64,000 nucleotides of DNA from Lysobacter antibioticus HS124 (GTDB lineage Bacteria > Pseudomonadota > Gammaproteobacteria > Xanthomonadales > Xanthomonadaceae). The translations under genes and the position numbers were made by a program. The stretch spans positions 17,202 to 81,201 of the forward strand of contig NZ_HG424493.1 in the NCBI RefSeq assembly GCF_000336385.2, written 5' to 3'. This document shows, piece by piece, positions 49,374 through 57,326 of this stretch. The first letter of the stretch is position 1. Every line of letters begins with the position of its first letter. The notes under the pieces are model-generated. The model made no database searches, was not told the DNA's origin, and was given only the letters and a program-made list of their open reading frames with translations.

Positions 49374-50375
49374 ATGCGCGTGCGGCAGGCGGTCGCGCTC
49401 GGCGCGTTGGCCCTGCTGCTGGGATTGAGCGCCTGTGCGCGCTCCGATGCCGGTGCGCTCGACAGCGCGCCGGCTCCGGCGCCGGCAGAGCCCGCGGTGG
49501 CGGTGGCGACCGCCGACCCGCCGCAATCCGCACCGGCGCCGGTCGAAGCGCCCGCGCCGGTGCCGCCGCTGCAGGCGGCGGCCGAAGCGGTGCTGCGCCA
49601 GGACGATCCGGATTTCGACGACTACTACAGCCAGTTCGCCTTCGGCGACCTGGACCGCGACGGCCGCGACGACGTTGCGGTCGAGTACGGCATCGGCGCC
49701 GACGGCGCGACGCGGCACGTCACCAACACCGTGCGCATTCTGCTGATGCGCGACGCCGGCCTGGAGCTGCAGCGCGACGATCCGGACTTGTTCCGTTATT
49801 GCGCGGCCGTGCGCGGCATCGACCGCGGCCGGCTGCGGGTCGATTCGCTGGAAGCCTGCATGATTCCGTTCCCGCGCACCATCGCCCATTACGAATACGA
49901 ATGGACGGCGCAGGGGCTGCGCCAGAGCGCCGAACGCTCCAACGAGGAGCAGATCCAGGCCCAGTTGGGCGAACTGGCCGAGGCCTTGCGCAGCGGCCGT
50001 AGCGGCGATGCGGCTGCGTTCCTGCGGCCGGGGCCGGCCGCGGCCGACGCGTCCGCCGCAGCGGCCGATCCGCTGTTCGACGAGGCTGCGCGCCGGGCCG
50101 GATTCATCGCCGCGGTCCAGGCGTTGTCGGGCCAGACGTTCCGGCAGCTCGGCGCGAACGAGCGTATGGCCGTGCGCGGCGAGTACAAGCTGCACCTGAA
50201 CCTGAAACCGGAAGGCGAACTGGCCGAACTCGGCGATGGCGACACGGTCAACGATGCGGTCGCCACGCTGGAATGGCCGCAGGGCGACGGGGTCGGCTAT
50301 TCGGTCCGCTTTCTGCTGATCCAGGGCCGGCTCTACCTGCTCGATCACAGCGGCTTCGACAGCGAAAGCGAGTAA
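49374..50375 (+). CDS. Lipoprotein with GDLDRDGRDD motif, A2M operon
   Basis: 333 residues from the ATG at 49374, which gives a textbook lipoprotein signal (VALGALALLLGLSAC, Cys21). The frame also has a GTG at 49317 overlapping the A2M stop (GTGA), which would add 19 residues and couple translation. A Pro/Ala-rich linker leads to a domain with FGDLDRDGRDDVAVEYG, an FG-GAP/EF-loop-like Asp motif that could bind calcium. The end region (VRGEYKLHLNLKPEGELAEL and VGYSVRFLLIQGRLYLLDH) is beta-rich. Function unknown. A related gene follows, and the pair lies between A2M and PBP1C. Confidence 0.8.
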   Translation: MRVRQAVALGALALLLGLSACARSDAGALDSAPAPAPAEPAVAVATADPPQSAPAPVEAPAPVPPLQAAAEAVLRQDDPDFDDYYSQFAFGDLDRDGRDDVAVEYGIGADGATRHVTNTVRILLMRDAGLELQRDDPDLFRYCAAVRGIDRGRLRVDSLEACMIPFPRTIAHYEYEWTAQGLRQSAERSNEEQIQAQLGELAEALRSGRSGDAAAFLRPGPAAADASAAAADPLFDEAARRAGFIAAVQALSGQTFRQLGANERMAVRGEYKLHLNLKPEGELAELGDGDTVNDAVATLEWPQGDGVGYSVRFLLIQGRLYLLDHSGFDSESE

Positions 50376-50456
50376 GGTTTTTCTCGCCTCGTGCGAGCCG
50401 CGGCGACCCGCCGCGACCCGCGCAGGCAACGAACGCAACGAACGCAAGGAGCGAAC

Positions 50457-51482
50457 ATGCGACAATCCCCCGCGCTGATGATTCCGACATTGGGGCTGAT
50501 CCTGGGCCTGGGCGCTTGCCAGGGCGGCGGACAGGCTGCGCCCGCCGCTGCCGCGCAGGCCGATGCGGCCGCCAATGCGACTGCGGCTGCGGCCGCGCCG
50601 GCCTTGTCGAAACAGCAGATCGCCGAGCGCGCTTTCGCCGCCCTGCGCAAGACCGAACCGGACTTCCAGCGCCTGGGCTACTCGCATCTGCTCGGCGATC
50701 TCGACGGCGACGGCAGCGACGACGTCGTGATCGCCTACGGCGAGGGCACGCCGGACGCGACCATGGCCGCGAACATGCGCCTGGCGGTGGCGATGTCGCG
50801 TCCGCAGGGCGCGCAACTGTTGCCGCGCGCGGGGTTGCCGGATTACTGCGCGTTCCCGCGCAAGATCGAGGACGGCAAGCTCTACGTCGAAGAGCCCGAT
50901 ATCTGCAGTGCCGCGCGGCCCAAGACCGTCGGCTATTACGTCTATGCCTGGGACGGCAAGGGCCTGGCCCAGGTCGGCCATGAGACCGTCGAGCAGCGGG
51001 TGGTCAACCTGCTCAAGCCGCTCGGCGCGGCGTTCGCGTCCGGCGACCGGCGCGTGGTGCTGGACGCGCTGCGCTTCCCGCTCGACGTGACCTACTGGCC
51101 GATCTACGACACTCCGCTGGAAGCGGTGGCGAAGAAGACCGGCGGCAAGATCGACCGCGCCACCGCGCAGGCGCACTTCCAGGATCTGTTTCCGAAGGAC
51201 CGCGCCGATCTGTACGCCGCGGCGATCGCCGCGACCGTCGCCCAACCGTTCAAGCGCGATGCCGCGGGCGGCCACGGCGTCGTGGTGCCGGCGCCGGACG
51301 GCGAAAAGTACAGCCTGAACATCGTTTTCGACCCGGACGAAGACCGCGAGGAGGGCAACGACAATCGCATCATCGATGCGCGCATCGACGTGGCCCAAAG
51401 CCAGGGCGACGGCGGCCAGAACCTGGTGCTGTTGCTCAGCGAGGGCAAGCTGGACATCGTCGCGATCAACACCGCGGGTTGA
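50457..51482 (+). CDS. Lipoprotein with GDLDGDGSDD motif, paralogue of previous gene
   Basis: 341 residues. Start at 50457 with AAGGAG before it; lipobox LGLGAC (Cys21). After an Ala-rich linker comes SHLLGDLDGDGSDDVVIAYG, the same motif as in the preceding gene, and a similar cysteine (LPDYCAFPRKIEDGKLYV against FRYCAAVRGIDRGRLRV). The C-terminal half (AQAHFQDLFPKDRADLY, then VVPAPDGEKYSLNIVF) is predicted alpha/beta. I do not know its function; position and lipidation suggest a periplasmic partner of A2M or PBP1C. Confidence 0.85.
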   Translation: MRQSPALMIPTLGLILGLGACQGGGQAAPAAAAQADAAANATAAAAAPALSKQQIAERAFAALRKTEPDFQRLGYSHLLGDLDGDGSDDVVIAYGEGTPDATMAANMRLAVAMSRPQGAQLLPRAGLPDYCAFPRKIEDGKLYVEEPDICSAARPKTVGYYVYAWDGKGLAQVGHETVEQRVVNLLKPLGAAFASGDRRVVLDALRFPLDVTYWPIYDTPLEAVAKKTGGKIDRATAQAHFQDLFPKDRADLYAAAIAATVAQPFKRDAAGGHGVVVPAPDGEKYSLNIVFDPDEDREEGNDNRIIDARIDVAQSQGDGGQNLVLLLSEGKLDIVAINTAG

Positions 51483-51780
51483 TGACGGCGCCGGCTTCGC
51501 CTTCGCGCGGCGTCTGCGTCCGGCGAGGCCACCGGTCGCGCGGCGGCCGCGCGATGCGCCGGCTCTGCGGCCGGGGCTTCCGTGTCCAGGCCCTGGCCCG
51601 GCGCGTTGCGCGAATGCCCGTCGGCCGAGGGCCGGGCGCGCCGCGTCTGTCGCCTGACGGCGCCCGTGCCGTGTCCCGGCCGGGAGGCTGCCTGCCGGAC
51701 ACCGCCTCTGCGGTCCGCCGCAGCGGTACGCTTCTCGCCGGAAGTTTTGCCGTAGCCTGATTTTCTCAGCCGTCTTCGTC

Positions 51781-54195
51781 ATGCCGTCCGCTCCGTCCGT
51801 TTCCGCCGCCGCTGCGCCCGCACCCGTTCCGCCGCGCCGGCAACGGCTGCGCCGGCGCGTGCTGCAAGCCTTGCTGCTGGCGCTGTCGTTGGCGACGGCG
51901 ACGATGCTGCTGGACCTGGCCTTTCCCTTGCCCCTGCCGCAGCCGCGCGACGCCGGTGCGGTGGTGGTCGCCGCCGACGGCACGCCGCTGCGCGCGTTCG
52001 CCGATCGCGACGGCGTGTGGCGCTATCCGGTCGAGGCGTCCAAGGTGTCGCCGCTGTACCTGCAGGCGTTGCTGAACTACGAAGACCGCTGGTTCTGGAA
52101 ACACCCCGGCATCAATCCGCTGGCGATGCTGCGCGCGGCCGGGCAATGGCTGCGCAGCGGGCGGGTGGTGTCGGGCGGTTCGACCCTGACCATGCAGGTC
52201 GCGCGCATCCTCGACGCGCGTCCCGGCGAGGGCCGGCGCAGCCTCGGCGCCAAGCTGCGCCAAGTGCTGCGCGCCTTGCAGTTGGAGGCGCACCTGTCCA
52301 AGCGCGAGATCCTGGCCCTGTACCTCGACCGGGCGCCGTTCGGCGGCACCGTCGAAGGCGTGGAGGCCGCGAGCTGGGCTTATCTGGGCAAGCCCTCGGC
52401 GCGCCTGTCGCATGCCGAGGCGGCGTTGTTGACCGTGTTGCCGCAGTCGCCGAGCCGCTTGCGGCCGGACCGCGAGCCCGAGCGTGCGCGCATCGCCCGC
52501 GACAAGGTGCTGGCGCGCATGGCCGCGTTGCGCGTGTGGACGCCGGCGCAGGTCGCCGATGCGCGGGTCGAACCGGTGGTGGCGCGTTCGCTGCAGCCGC
52601 CGCGCTACGCGCCGTTGTTGGCGCAACGCTTGCGCAGCGAGGACCCGAAGGCGGGGCGGATCGTCTCGACCATCGACCTGGAACTGCAGCGCACGCTCGA
52701 GGACCGGGTTTCGGCGTACTTCTCGACCTTGCCCGAACGCACGTCGGCGGCGCTGCTGGTGGTCGACAACGCCACTGTGGAAGCGCGCGCCTATGTCGGT
52801 TCGGTGACCTTCGGCGATGCCGCGCGGCTGGGCCATGTCGACATGGTCCAGGCCTGGCGCTCGCCGGGTTCGACTTTGAAGCCGTTCCTGTACGGCCTGG
52901 CCCTGGACGACGGCCTGATTCACTCGGAGAGCCTGTTCGTGGACGCGCCGCAGGCCTTCGGCGGCTACCGGCCGGGCAATTTCGACGCGGCGTTCAATGG
53001 CCCGGTCGGCGCCGCGACCGCGCTGCGCCTGTCCTTGAACGTGCCGGCGGTGGATCTGCTCGAGCGGGTCGGGCCGTCGCGTTTCTCCGCGCGCCTGGCC
53101 CATGCCGGCATCGATCTGCATTGGCCGCGCGGCGCGACGCCCAATCTGGCGATGATACTCGGCGGTACCGGCGCGCGTTTGGAGGATCTGGTCGGCGCCT
53201 ACGCCGCGTTCAACCGCAACGGCGTCGCCGGACGGGTGCGTTACCGCGCCGACGAGGCGCGCCTGGACCGGCGCCTGCTGTCGCCGGGCGCGGCATGGAT
53301 CGTGCGCGAGATCCTCGAGGCCAACCCGCGCCCCGGCAGCGTCGAACAGACCTTCGACCCGCAGGGGCGGCCGCGGGTGGCGTGGAAGACCGGCACCAGC
53401 TACGGCTTCCGCGACGCCTGGGCCTTGGGCAGCACTCGCCGTTACACCGTGGGAGTCTGGGTCGGACGTCCGGACGGCACGCCTTTGCCGGGTCAGTACG
53501 GCGCGGTCACCGCCTTGCCGCTGCTGTTCGAAGTGGTCGACAGCCTGCCGCGGCAACGCGGCGACGCCGCGTTGCGGCCGCCGCCGCGCGGGGTCGAACA
53601 GATCGAGGTCTGCTGGCCGCTTGGACTGCCGCCCGATCCGCAGGCGCCGGCGCTGTGCCAGCGCCGCATGCAGGCCTGGACCCTGGACGGCTCGGTGCCG
53701 CCGACCTTCGCCGAACGCGACGCGCGCTTGTGGAGCGCAGGCGTGGAGCGCTTCGACGCCGATGCCGACAGCGGCCAACGCCTGTCGGCCGAGTGCTCGC
53801 GGCCGCACCGGCGCGAACCGCGCGAAATCGCCCGTTGGCCGGCGCTGGCCTCGCCGTGGCTGCCCGTGGAGACCCGGCGCGCCTCGCAACTGCCGGCGCT
53901 GGCGCCGGACTGCAGCGACGACGGCCGCGACGCGGTCGAGGAATTGCGCGTGGAAGGCATCGACGATCAGGCCACCCTGGCGCGCGCGCCCGGCAGCCAG
54001 GCGCCGCTGCGCCTGTCGGTGCGCGCGCTCGGCAGCGACGCGCGGGTGCGCTGGCTGCTCGACGGCCGGCTGATCGGCGAGTCGCAGGGCAGGGGACGCT
54101 TCGAGCACGACTTCGGCGAACCCGGCGAGCACGTACTGACCGCGCTGGCCGACACCGGCGCCTGGTCGCGGGTGCGCTTCAAGGTCTTGCGCTGA
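51781..54195 (+). CDS. pbpC: Penicillin-binding protein 1C
   Basis: 804 residues. N-terminal membrane anchor (about 28-45), GT51 glycosyltransferase with NYEDRWFWKHPGINPLAM (catalytic Glu) and GGSTLTMQVARI, then transpeptidase with SxxK as STLK (Ser364-Lys367), SLN in LRLSLNVPA, and KTG at Lys536 (WKTGTSYGF). The C-terminal part is the biPBP_C domain. Makes and crosslinks peptidoglycan. PBP1C genes often stand next to alpha-2-macroglobulin genes, suggesting repair of the wall after protease or host attack. It starts 298 bp after the preceding lipoprotein. Confidence 0.95.
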   Translation: MPSAPSVSAAAAPAPVPPRRQRLRRRVLQALLLALSLATATMLLDLAFPLPLPQPRDAGAVVVAADGTPLRAFADRDGVWRYPVEASKVSPLYLQALLNYEDRWFWKHPGINPLAMLRAAGQWLRSGRVVSGGSTLTMQVARILDARPGEGRRSLGAKLRQVLRALQLEAHLSKREILALYLDRAPFGGTVEGVEAASWAYLGKPSARLSHAEAALLTVLPQSPSRLRPDREPERARIARDKVLARMAALRVWTPAQVADARVEPVVARSLQPPRYAPLLAQRLRSEDPKAGRIVSTIDLELQRTLEDRVSAYFSTLPERTSAALLVVDNATVEARAYVGSVTFGDAARLGHVDMVQAWRSPGSTLKPFLYGLALDDGLIHSESLFVDAPQAFGGYRPGNFDAAFNGPVGAATALRLSLNVPAVDLLERVGPSRFSARLAHAGIDLHWPRGATPNLAMILGGTGARLEDLVGAYAAFNRNGVAGRVRYRADEARLDRRLLSPGAAWIVREILEANPRPGSVEQTFDPQGRPRVAWKTGTSYGFRDAWALGSTRRYTVGVWVGRPDGTPLPGQYGAVTALPLLFEVVDSLPRQRGDAALRPPPRGVEQIEVCWPLGLPPDPQAPALCQRRMQAWTLDGSVPPTFAERDARLWSAGVERFDADADSGQRLSAECSRPHRREPREIARWPALASPWLPVETRRASQLPALAPDCSDDGRDAVEELRVEGIDDQATLARAPGSQAPLRLSVRALGSDARVRWLLDGRLIGESQGRGRFEHDFGEPGEHVLTALADTGAWSRVRFKVLR

Positions 54196-54436
54196 GCGCG
54201 ACGCCGCTCCTGCAAGAGCCGATCGTCCTCCAGCGTAGAAGCGGGGTAAGTCGCGACCACCGCAGTGGTGTACGCCGGCGTTGCGACGAAGCCGGAGCCG
54301 TCGGCACTGCCTTGGAACGTGCCGAAACACATCGATGGCCACGGCTTCGGATGCCGCGCTTGCGTCCGTCGCTGCGGCTGTTGGGGTCTAGGTCGTTCCT
54401 AGATGAAGCGGCGTTGCGGCGCGCGGTGGGCTGCGT
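54196..54436. repeat. Repeat-rich convergent gap after pbpC
   Basis: Contains degenerate members of the dispersed family (GCGACGCCGCTCCTGCA right after pbpC) and GGCTTCGGATGCCGCGCTTG at 54343-54362, a near-perfect match to 39564-39583. No gene and no terminator were found. Confidence 0.6.
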
Positions 54437-55102
54437 TCAACCTGCGCCGTGCCAGACCGCCAGCACATCGCCGAAGGTCTGCGCGCCCGGCGCATAGGCG
54501 GCGCCCGCCGCGCCGGCGCCGGCGGCGATCGCGGCGATGATCAGGAACGGCAGGGCGGTGCGCCGCAGCGCCGTGCTCAGCCAATGCGAGGTTTCGATCC
54601 GGCGCAGGCGCCGGTACAGGCCGCCGGCCAGGGCGACGTCGAGGATCAACTCGGCCATCAGGGCCGGCGCGATCCAGATCACCCACAGCGCGGCGAGCCC
54701 GGCGCACAGCGCCACCGCCAGCGCCGCCAGCACCCAGGCCGCTTCGTCGCCGGCGTCGGCGGCGGACACGTCCCAGTCGCCGTCGCCGGTGTCCGCGGTT
54801 TGGGCCGCGGGTCGGCCGCCGCTGGCGTCGAAACCGACCTCGGTCGGATCGACCTCGCTCCAGGCATCGTGTTCGCGCGTGCGCGCCCAGGTCCACAGCA
54901 GGGCGAGGAAGGCCAGGTAGGCGCCGGCGGCGGCGAGCGGATAGCGCAGCGCCATGGCGTCCACGCCGGCAACGAGCAAGGCGTAGGAGACCAGGAAGCC
55001 GACCGCGCCGGTCAGCAGCACGATCAGGCTCATCTGCAGGCGCGGCCAGTGATCGCGTTCCAGACGTTGGCGCAGGCGGGCGATTTCGCTTTGTCGGTCC
55101 AC
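54437..55102 (-). CDS. Membrane protein of unknown function
   Basis: 221 residues with about five hydrophobic segments: 26-45, 50-72, 122-142, 144-162 and 184-208, and an acidic cytoplasmic or periplasmic loop around residues 75-120 (TADTGDGDWDVSAADAGDEA). Family not recognised. An Arg-rich amphipathic start (MDRQSEIARLRQRLERDHW) suggests the N-terminus lies in the cytoplasm. It is convergent with pbpC and divergent from the quinone-reductase gene. Confidence 0.75.
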   Translation of the reverse strand: MDRQSEIARLRQRLERDHWPRLQMSLIVLLTGAVGFLVSYALLVAGVDAMALRYPLAAAGAYLAFLALLWTWARTREHDAWSEVDPTEVGFDASGGRPAAQTADTGDGDWDVSAADAGDEAAWVLAALAVALCAGLAALWVIWIAPALMAELILDVALAGGLYRRLRRIETSHWLSTALRRTALPFLIIAAIAAGAGAAGAAYAPGAQTFGDVLAVWHGAG

Positions 55103-55161
55103 GCCGCGCAGTCTAAGCGGCCAGGGCGAGGCAGGCGACGCAATCGGTCCGAATCCGAGGC

Positions 55162-55190
55162 TTGACGGGGGAATGTACTGATCGTAACTT
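55162..55190 (+). promoter_or_regulatory. Sigma-70 promoter of the quinone-reductase gene
   Basis: -35 TTGACG at 55162-55167, a 17-base spacer, -10 TAACTT at 55185-55190. Confidence 0.65.
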
Positions 55191-55215
55191 ACTTTAGGTA
55201 GGTTACTTTTAGTAA
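55184..55215. promoter_or_regulatory. Overlapping operators on the -10 region
   Basis: GTAACTTAC (55184-55192) and GTAGGTTAC (55198-55206) are a nine-base inverted repeat with one mismatch and a five-base spacer; TTACT (55203-55207) and AGTAA (55211-55215) form a second, perfect one. Both sit on or just after the -10, where a repressor would block transcription. The bases resemble sites of redox-sensing HxlR/QorR regulators; no such gene is nearby. Confidence 0.6.
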
Positions 55216-55234
55216 TTTCAATTCAGGAGTTCCC

Positions 55235-55837
55235 ATGCACGCGCTCATCGTCGTCGCCCACCCCGACCCGCAATCGCTGACCCATGCGGTCGCGGCCCGT
55301 CTCGCCGCCGGCCTGACCGAGTCCGGCCACCGCGGCGAAATCGCCGATCTCGCCGCGGAAGGCTTCGACCCGCGCTTCAACGCCGCCGATATCGAGGGCT
55401 TCTATCGTCGCGCCGAAGCCCCGGCCGACGTGCTCGCCGAACAGGCGCGCATCGACCGCGCCGACGCCCTGGCGCTGGTGTTTCCGGTGTACTGGTGGTC
55501 GATGCCGGGCCTGCTCAAGGGCTGGGTCGATCGCGTGTTCGCCAACGGCTGGGCCTACGACGAGGCCGACGGCCGGGTGGTCAAGAAGCTGCAACGCCTG
55601 GAGGTGCACTTGATCGGCGTCGGCGGCGCCGGCCGCCGCACCTACGCCAAGCATGGCTACGAAACGGCGATGAAGACCCAGATCGACCACGGCATTTTCG
55701 ACTACTGCGGCGCGCACGTGCTGACCTCGGAGTTGCTGTTGCACACCCGCCCGGACGAGGCTGCCGCGCAGTTGCAGACCGCGTTCGATCTCGGCCGCGG
55801 CCTGTTCGCCGAGCAGGCCCTTGTAGGAGCGGCGTGA
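55235..55837 (+). CDS. NAD(P)H:quinone oxidoreductase, flavodoxin-like fold
   Basis: 200 residues. MHALIVVAHPDPQSLTHAVA starts a flavodoxin-like Rossmann fold binding FMN or FAD; FPVYWWSMPGLLKGWVDRVF is the active-site region typical of NQO1/KefF/MdaB-type enzymes that reduce quinones with two electrons. A good Shine-Dalgarno (AGGAG) precedes the ATG. Expression is probably controlled by the operators at 55184-55215. No electron-transfer partner gene is adjacent. Confidence 0.9.
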   Translation: MHALIVVAHPDPQSLTHAVAARLAAGLTESGHRGEIADLAAEGFDPRFNAADIEGFYRRAEAPADVLAEQARIDRADALALVFPVYWWSMPGLLKGWVDRVFANGWAYDEADGRVVKKLQRLEVHLIGVGGAGRRTYAKHGYETAMKTQIDHGIFDYCGAHVLTSELLLHTRPDEAAAQLQTAFDLGRGLFAEQALVGAA

Positions 55838-55850
55838 GCCGCGACCAACC
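55822..55850 (+). repeat. Dispersed repeat copy overlapping the reductase gene end
   Basis: TGTAGGAGCGGCGTGAGCCG, the canonical dispersed repeat, encodes the last residues and stop of the reductase. A partly inverted partner, GACGCCGCTCCTATAGG, is at about 55981-55997, so the 3' end of this gene comes from the repeat. Confidence 0.75.
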
Positions 55851-56003
55851 GAAGCGGTGTTCGACAGCGTGTCATCCGAAGCCCGGTAGCGGCAGAACTC
55901 GCCAACGATCCGGGCTGCGGAAAGGTCGCGCGCATACGCCGCCTCGGCGGCCGCCGCTTGCGACCGGAAGAAATCCCGTCGGACGCCGCTCCTATAGGGG
56001 CGC

Positions 56004-56576
56004 TTACTGGCCGGTCCAGCCGTCGAGCAGGTCGGCCAGCTCGTCGGCGTGTTCCTCTTCCTGGGCCAGGATGTCTTCCATCAGCCGCTGGGTGGTGGTG
56101 TCGCGGTCGCCGACGAAGCGGATGATCTCGCGATAGCTGTCGATGGCGATACGTTCGGCGATCAGGTCCTCCTTGACCATGTCGCGCAGATCGCGGCCTT
56201 CGACGTATTCGGCATGGGCGTGCTTGGACAGCACGTCGGGGTTGAGGTCGGGCTCGCCGCCGAGTTGCACGATCCGTTCGGCGATGCGGTCGGCGTGGGC
56301 CTGCTCCTGGTTGGCGTGCTCGAGGAACTCGGCCTTGACCGCTTCGGCCATCAGGCCGCTGGCCATGAAGTAGTGGCGCTTGTAGCGCAGCACGCAGACG
56401 ATCTCGGTCGCCAGGGCTTCGTTGAGCAGCTTGATCACCGCGCTGCGGTCGGCGGTGTAGCTGGCGGTGATCGCGCCGTCCTCGATGTGCTGGCGGGCGC
56501 GGGCGCGGATGGTCGCAAGGTCGGTGACGAACGCGGACGCGGGAGCGTCGTTCTGGCGCATGGGCTTGGCAGGCAT
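56004..56576 (-). CDS. Ferritin-like (bacterioferritin-type) di-iron protein
   Basis: 190 residues, a four-helix ferritin fold. Two ExxH motifs, E91-Q-A-H94 in EHANQEQAHAD and E173-E-E-H176 in AQEEEHADEL, plus Glu58 (ALATEIVCVLRYKRHYF) and Glu141 (IAERIAIDSYRE) complete a di-iron site. It is longer than Dps, and the Met ligand of haem is not obvious, so it may be a non-haem member of the bacterioferritin-like family. Likely stores iron or limits Fenton chemistry. AGGAGG precedes the ATG. It sits close to a peroxiredoxin gene (same strand). Confidence 0.88.
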   Translation of the reverse strand: MPAKPMRQNDAPASAFVTDLATIRARARQHIEDGAITASYTADRSAVIKLLNEALATEIVCVLRYKRHYFMASGLMAEAVKAEFLEHANQEQAHADRIAERIVQLGGEPDLNPDVLSKHAHAEYVEGRDLRDMVKEDLIAERIAIDSYREIIRFVGDRDTTTQRLMEDILAQEEEHADELADLLDGWTGQ

Positions 56577-56686
56577 GGCGGCCTCCTGGCGGCGGGGGAA
56601 GGGGGCGGTGTACCTCGGCGTGCGGTGGAGCGGTGGAGGGAGGAGCGTCGGCCGCGCGAACCGGTCGCGCGGCCGACGCCGGGGAC

Positions 56687-57163
56687 TCAGAGCGATTCCA
56701 GCAGATACTCGGCCGAGGACACCTTGTACTCGCCGGGCGCTTCGACGTGCAGTTGCTTGACCACGCCGTCTTCGGCGTAGAGGGCGAAGCGCTTGGAGCG
56801 CAGGCCCATGCCGTAGGCGCTGGCGTCGAGCTCCAAACCGAGCGCGCGGGTGAAGTCGCCGTTGCCGTCGGACAGCATCATCATGCCCTCGGGCACGTGC
56901 TGGCTCTTGGCCCAGGCCTGCATGACGAAGGGATCGTTGACGGCCATGCAGGCCACTTCGATGCCCTTGTCGCGGAACTGCTGGAAGTGCTCGACGAAGC
57001 CGGGCAGGTGCTTTTCCGAGCAGGTCGGGGTGAAGGCGCCGGGCACGGCGAACAGCACGGCCTTGCGGCCGTCGAACAGGGCACGGGTGTCCACGCTCTC
57101 GATGCCTTCGTGGATGCGCTTGAGGACGACTTCGGGCAGGCGGTCGCCGACCTGGATGCTCAT
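56687..57163 (-). CDS. Peroxiredoxin, Prx5/AhpE-like
   Basis: 158 residues. A thioredoxin-fold peroxidase of the Prx5 subfamily, with the peroxidatic Cys48 in PGAFTPTCSEKHLPGF and a second Cys72 (EVACMAVND); the resolving partner may be glutathione or glutaredoxin. DPFVMQAWAKSQ and GLRSKRFALYAEDG are subfamily blocks. It reduces hydrogen peroxide and organic peroxides in the cytoplasm. Its 5' end is 163 bp from the divergent cbpA. Confidence 0.93.
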   Translation of the reverse strand: MSIQVGDRLPEVVLKRIHEGIESVDTRALFDGRKAVLFAVPGAFTPTCSEKHLPGFVEHFQQFRDKGIEVACMAVNDPFVMQAWAKSQHVPEGMMMLSDGNGDFTRALGLELDASAYGMGLRSKRFALYAEDGVVKQLHVEAPGEYKVSSAEYLLESL

Positions 57164-57326
57164 GGGATTCTCCTGTGATGGGGTCGAGTCTAGGCTGGCG
57201 GCGCTAATGTCGCGTCAACGCGACTTGAAATCGCGCCGGGCGCCGCCATGCTGTCCGCTTAATGATGCGTCAAGGCGGCGTGAGCGCAGTACGCTGACGC
57301 TGGCGGTTGCGAGTCGGGAGCAGGCA

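Noticed and set aside
43816..49533. 1,905-codon minus-strand frame opposite A2M
   Set aside because: Only its last ~100 codons are lectin-like; the rest is antisense to the A2M gene.
51483..51780. A 93-codon plus-strand frame before pbpC
   Set aside because: Arg/Ala-rich with no ribosome site or motif; most likely spacer.
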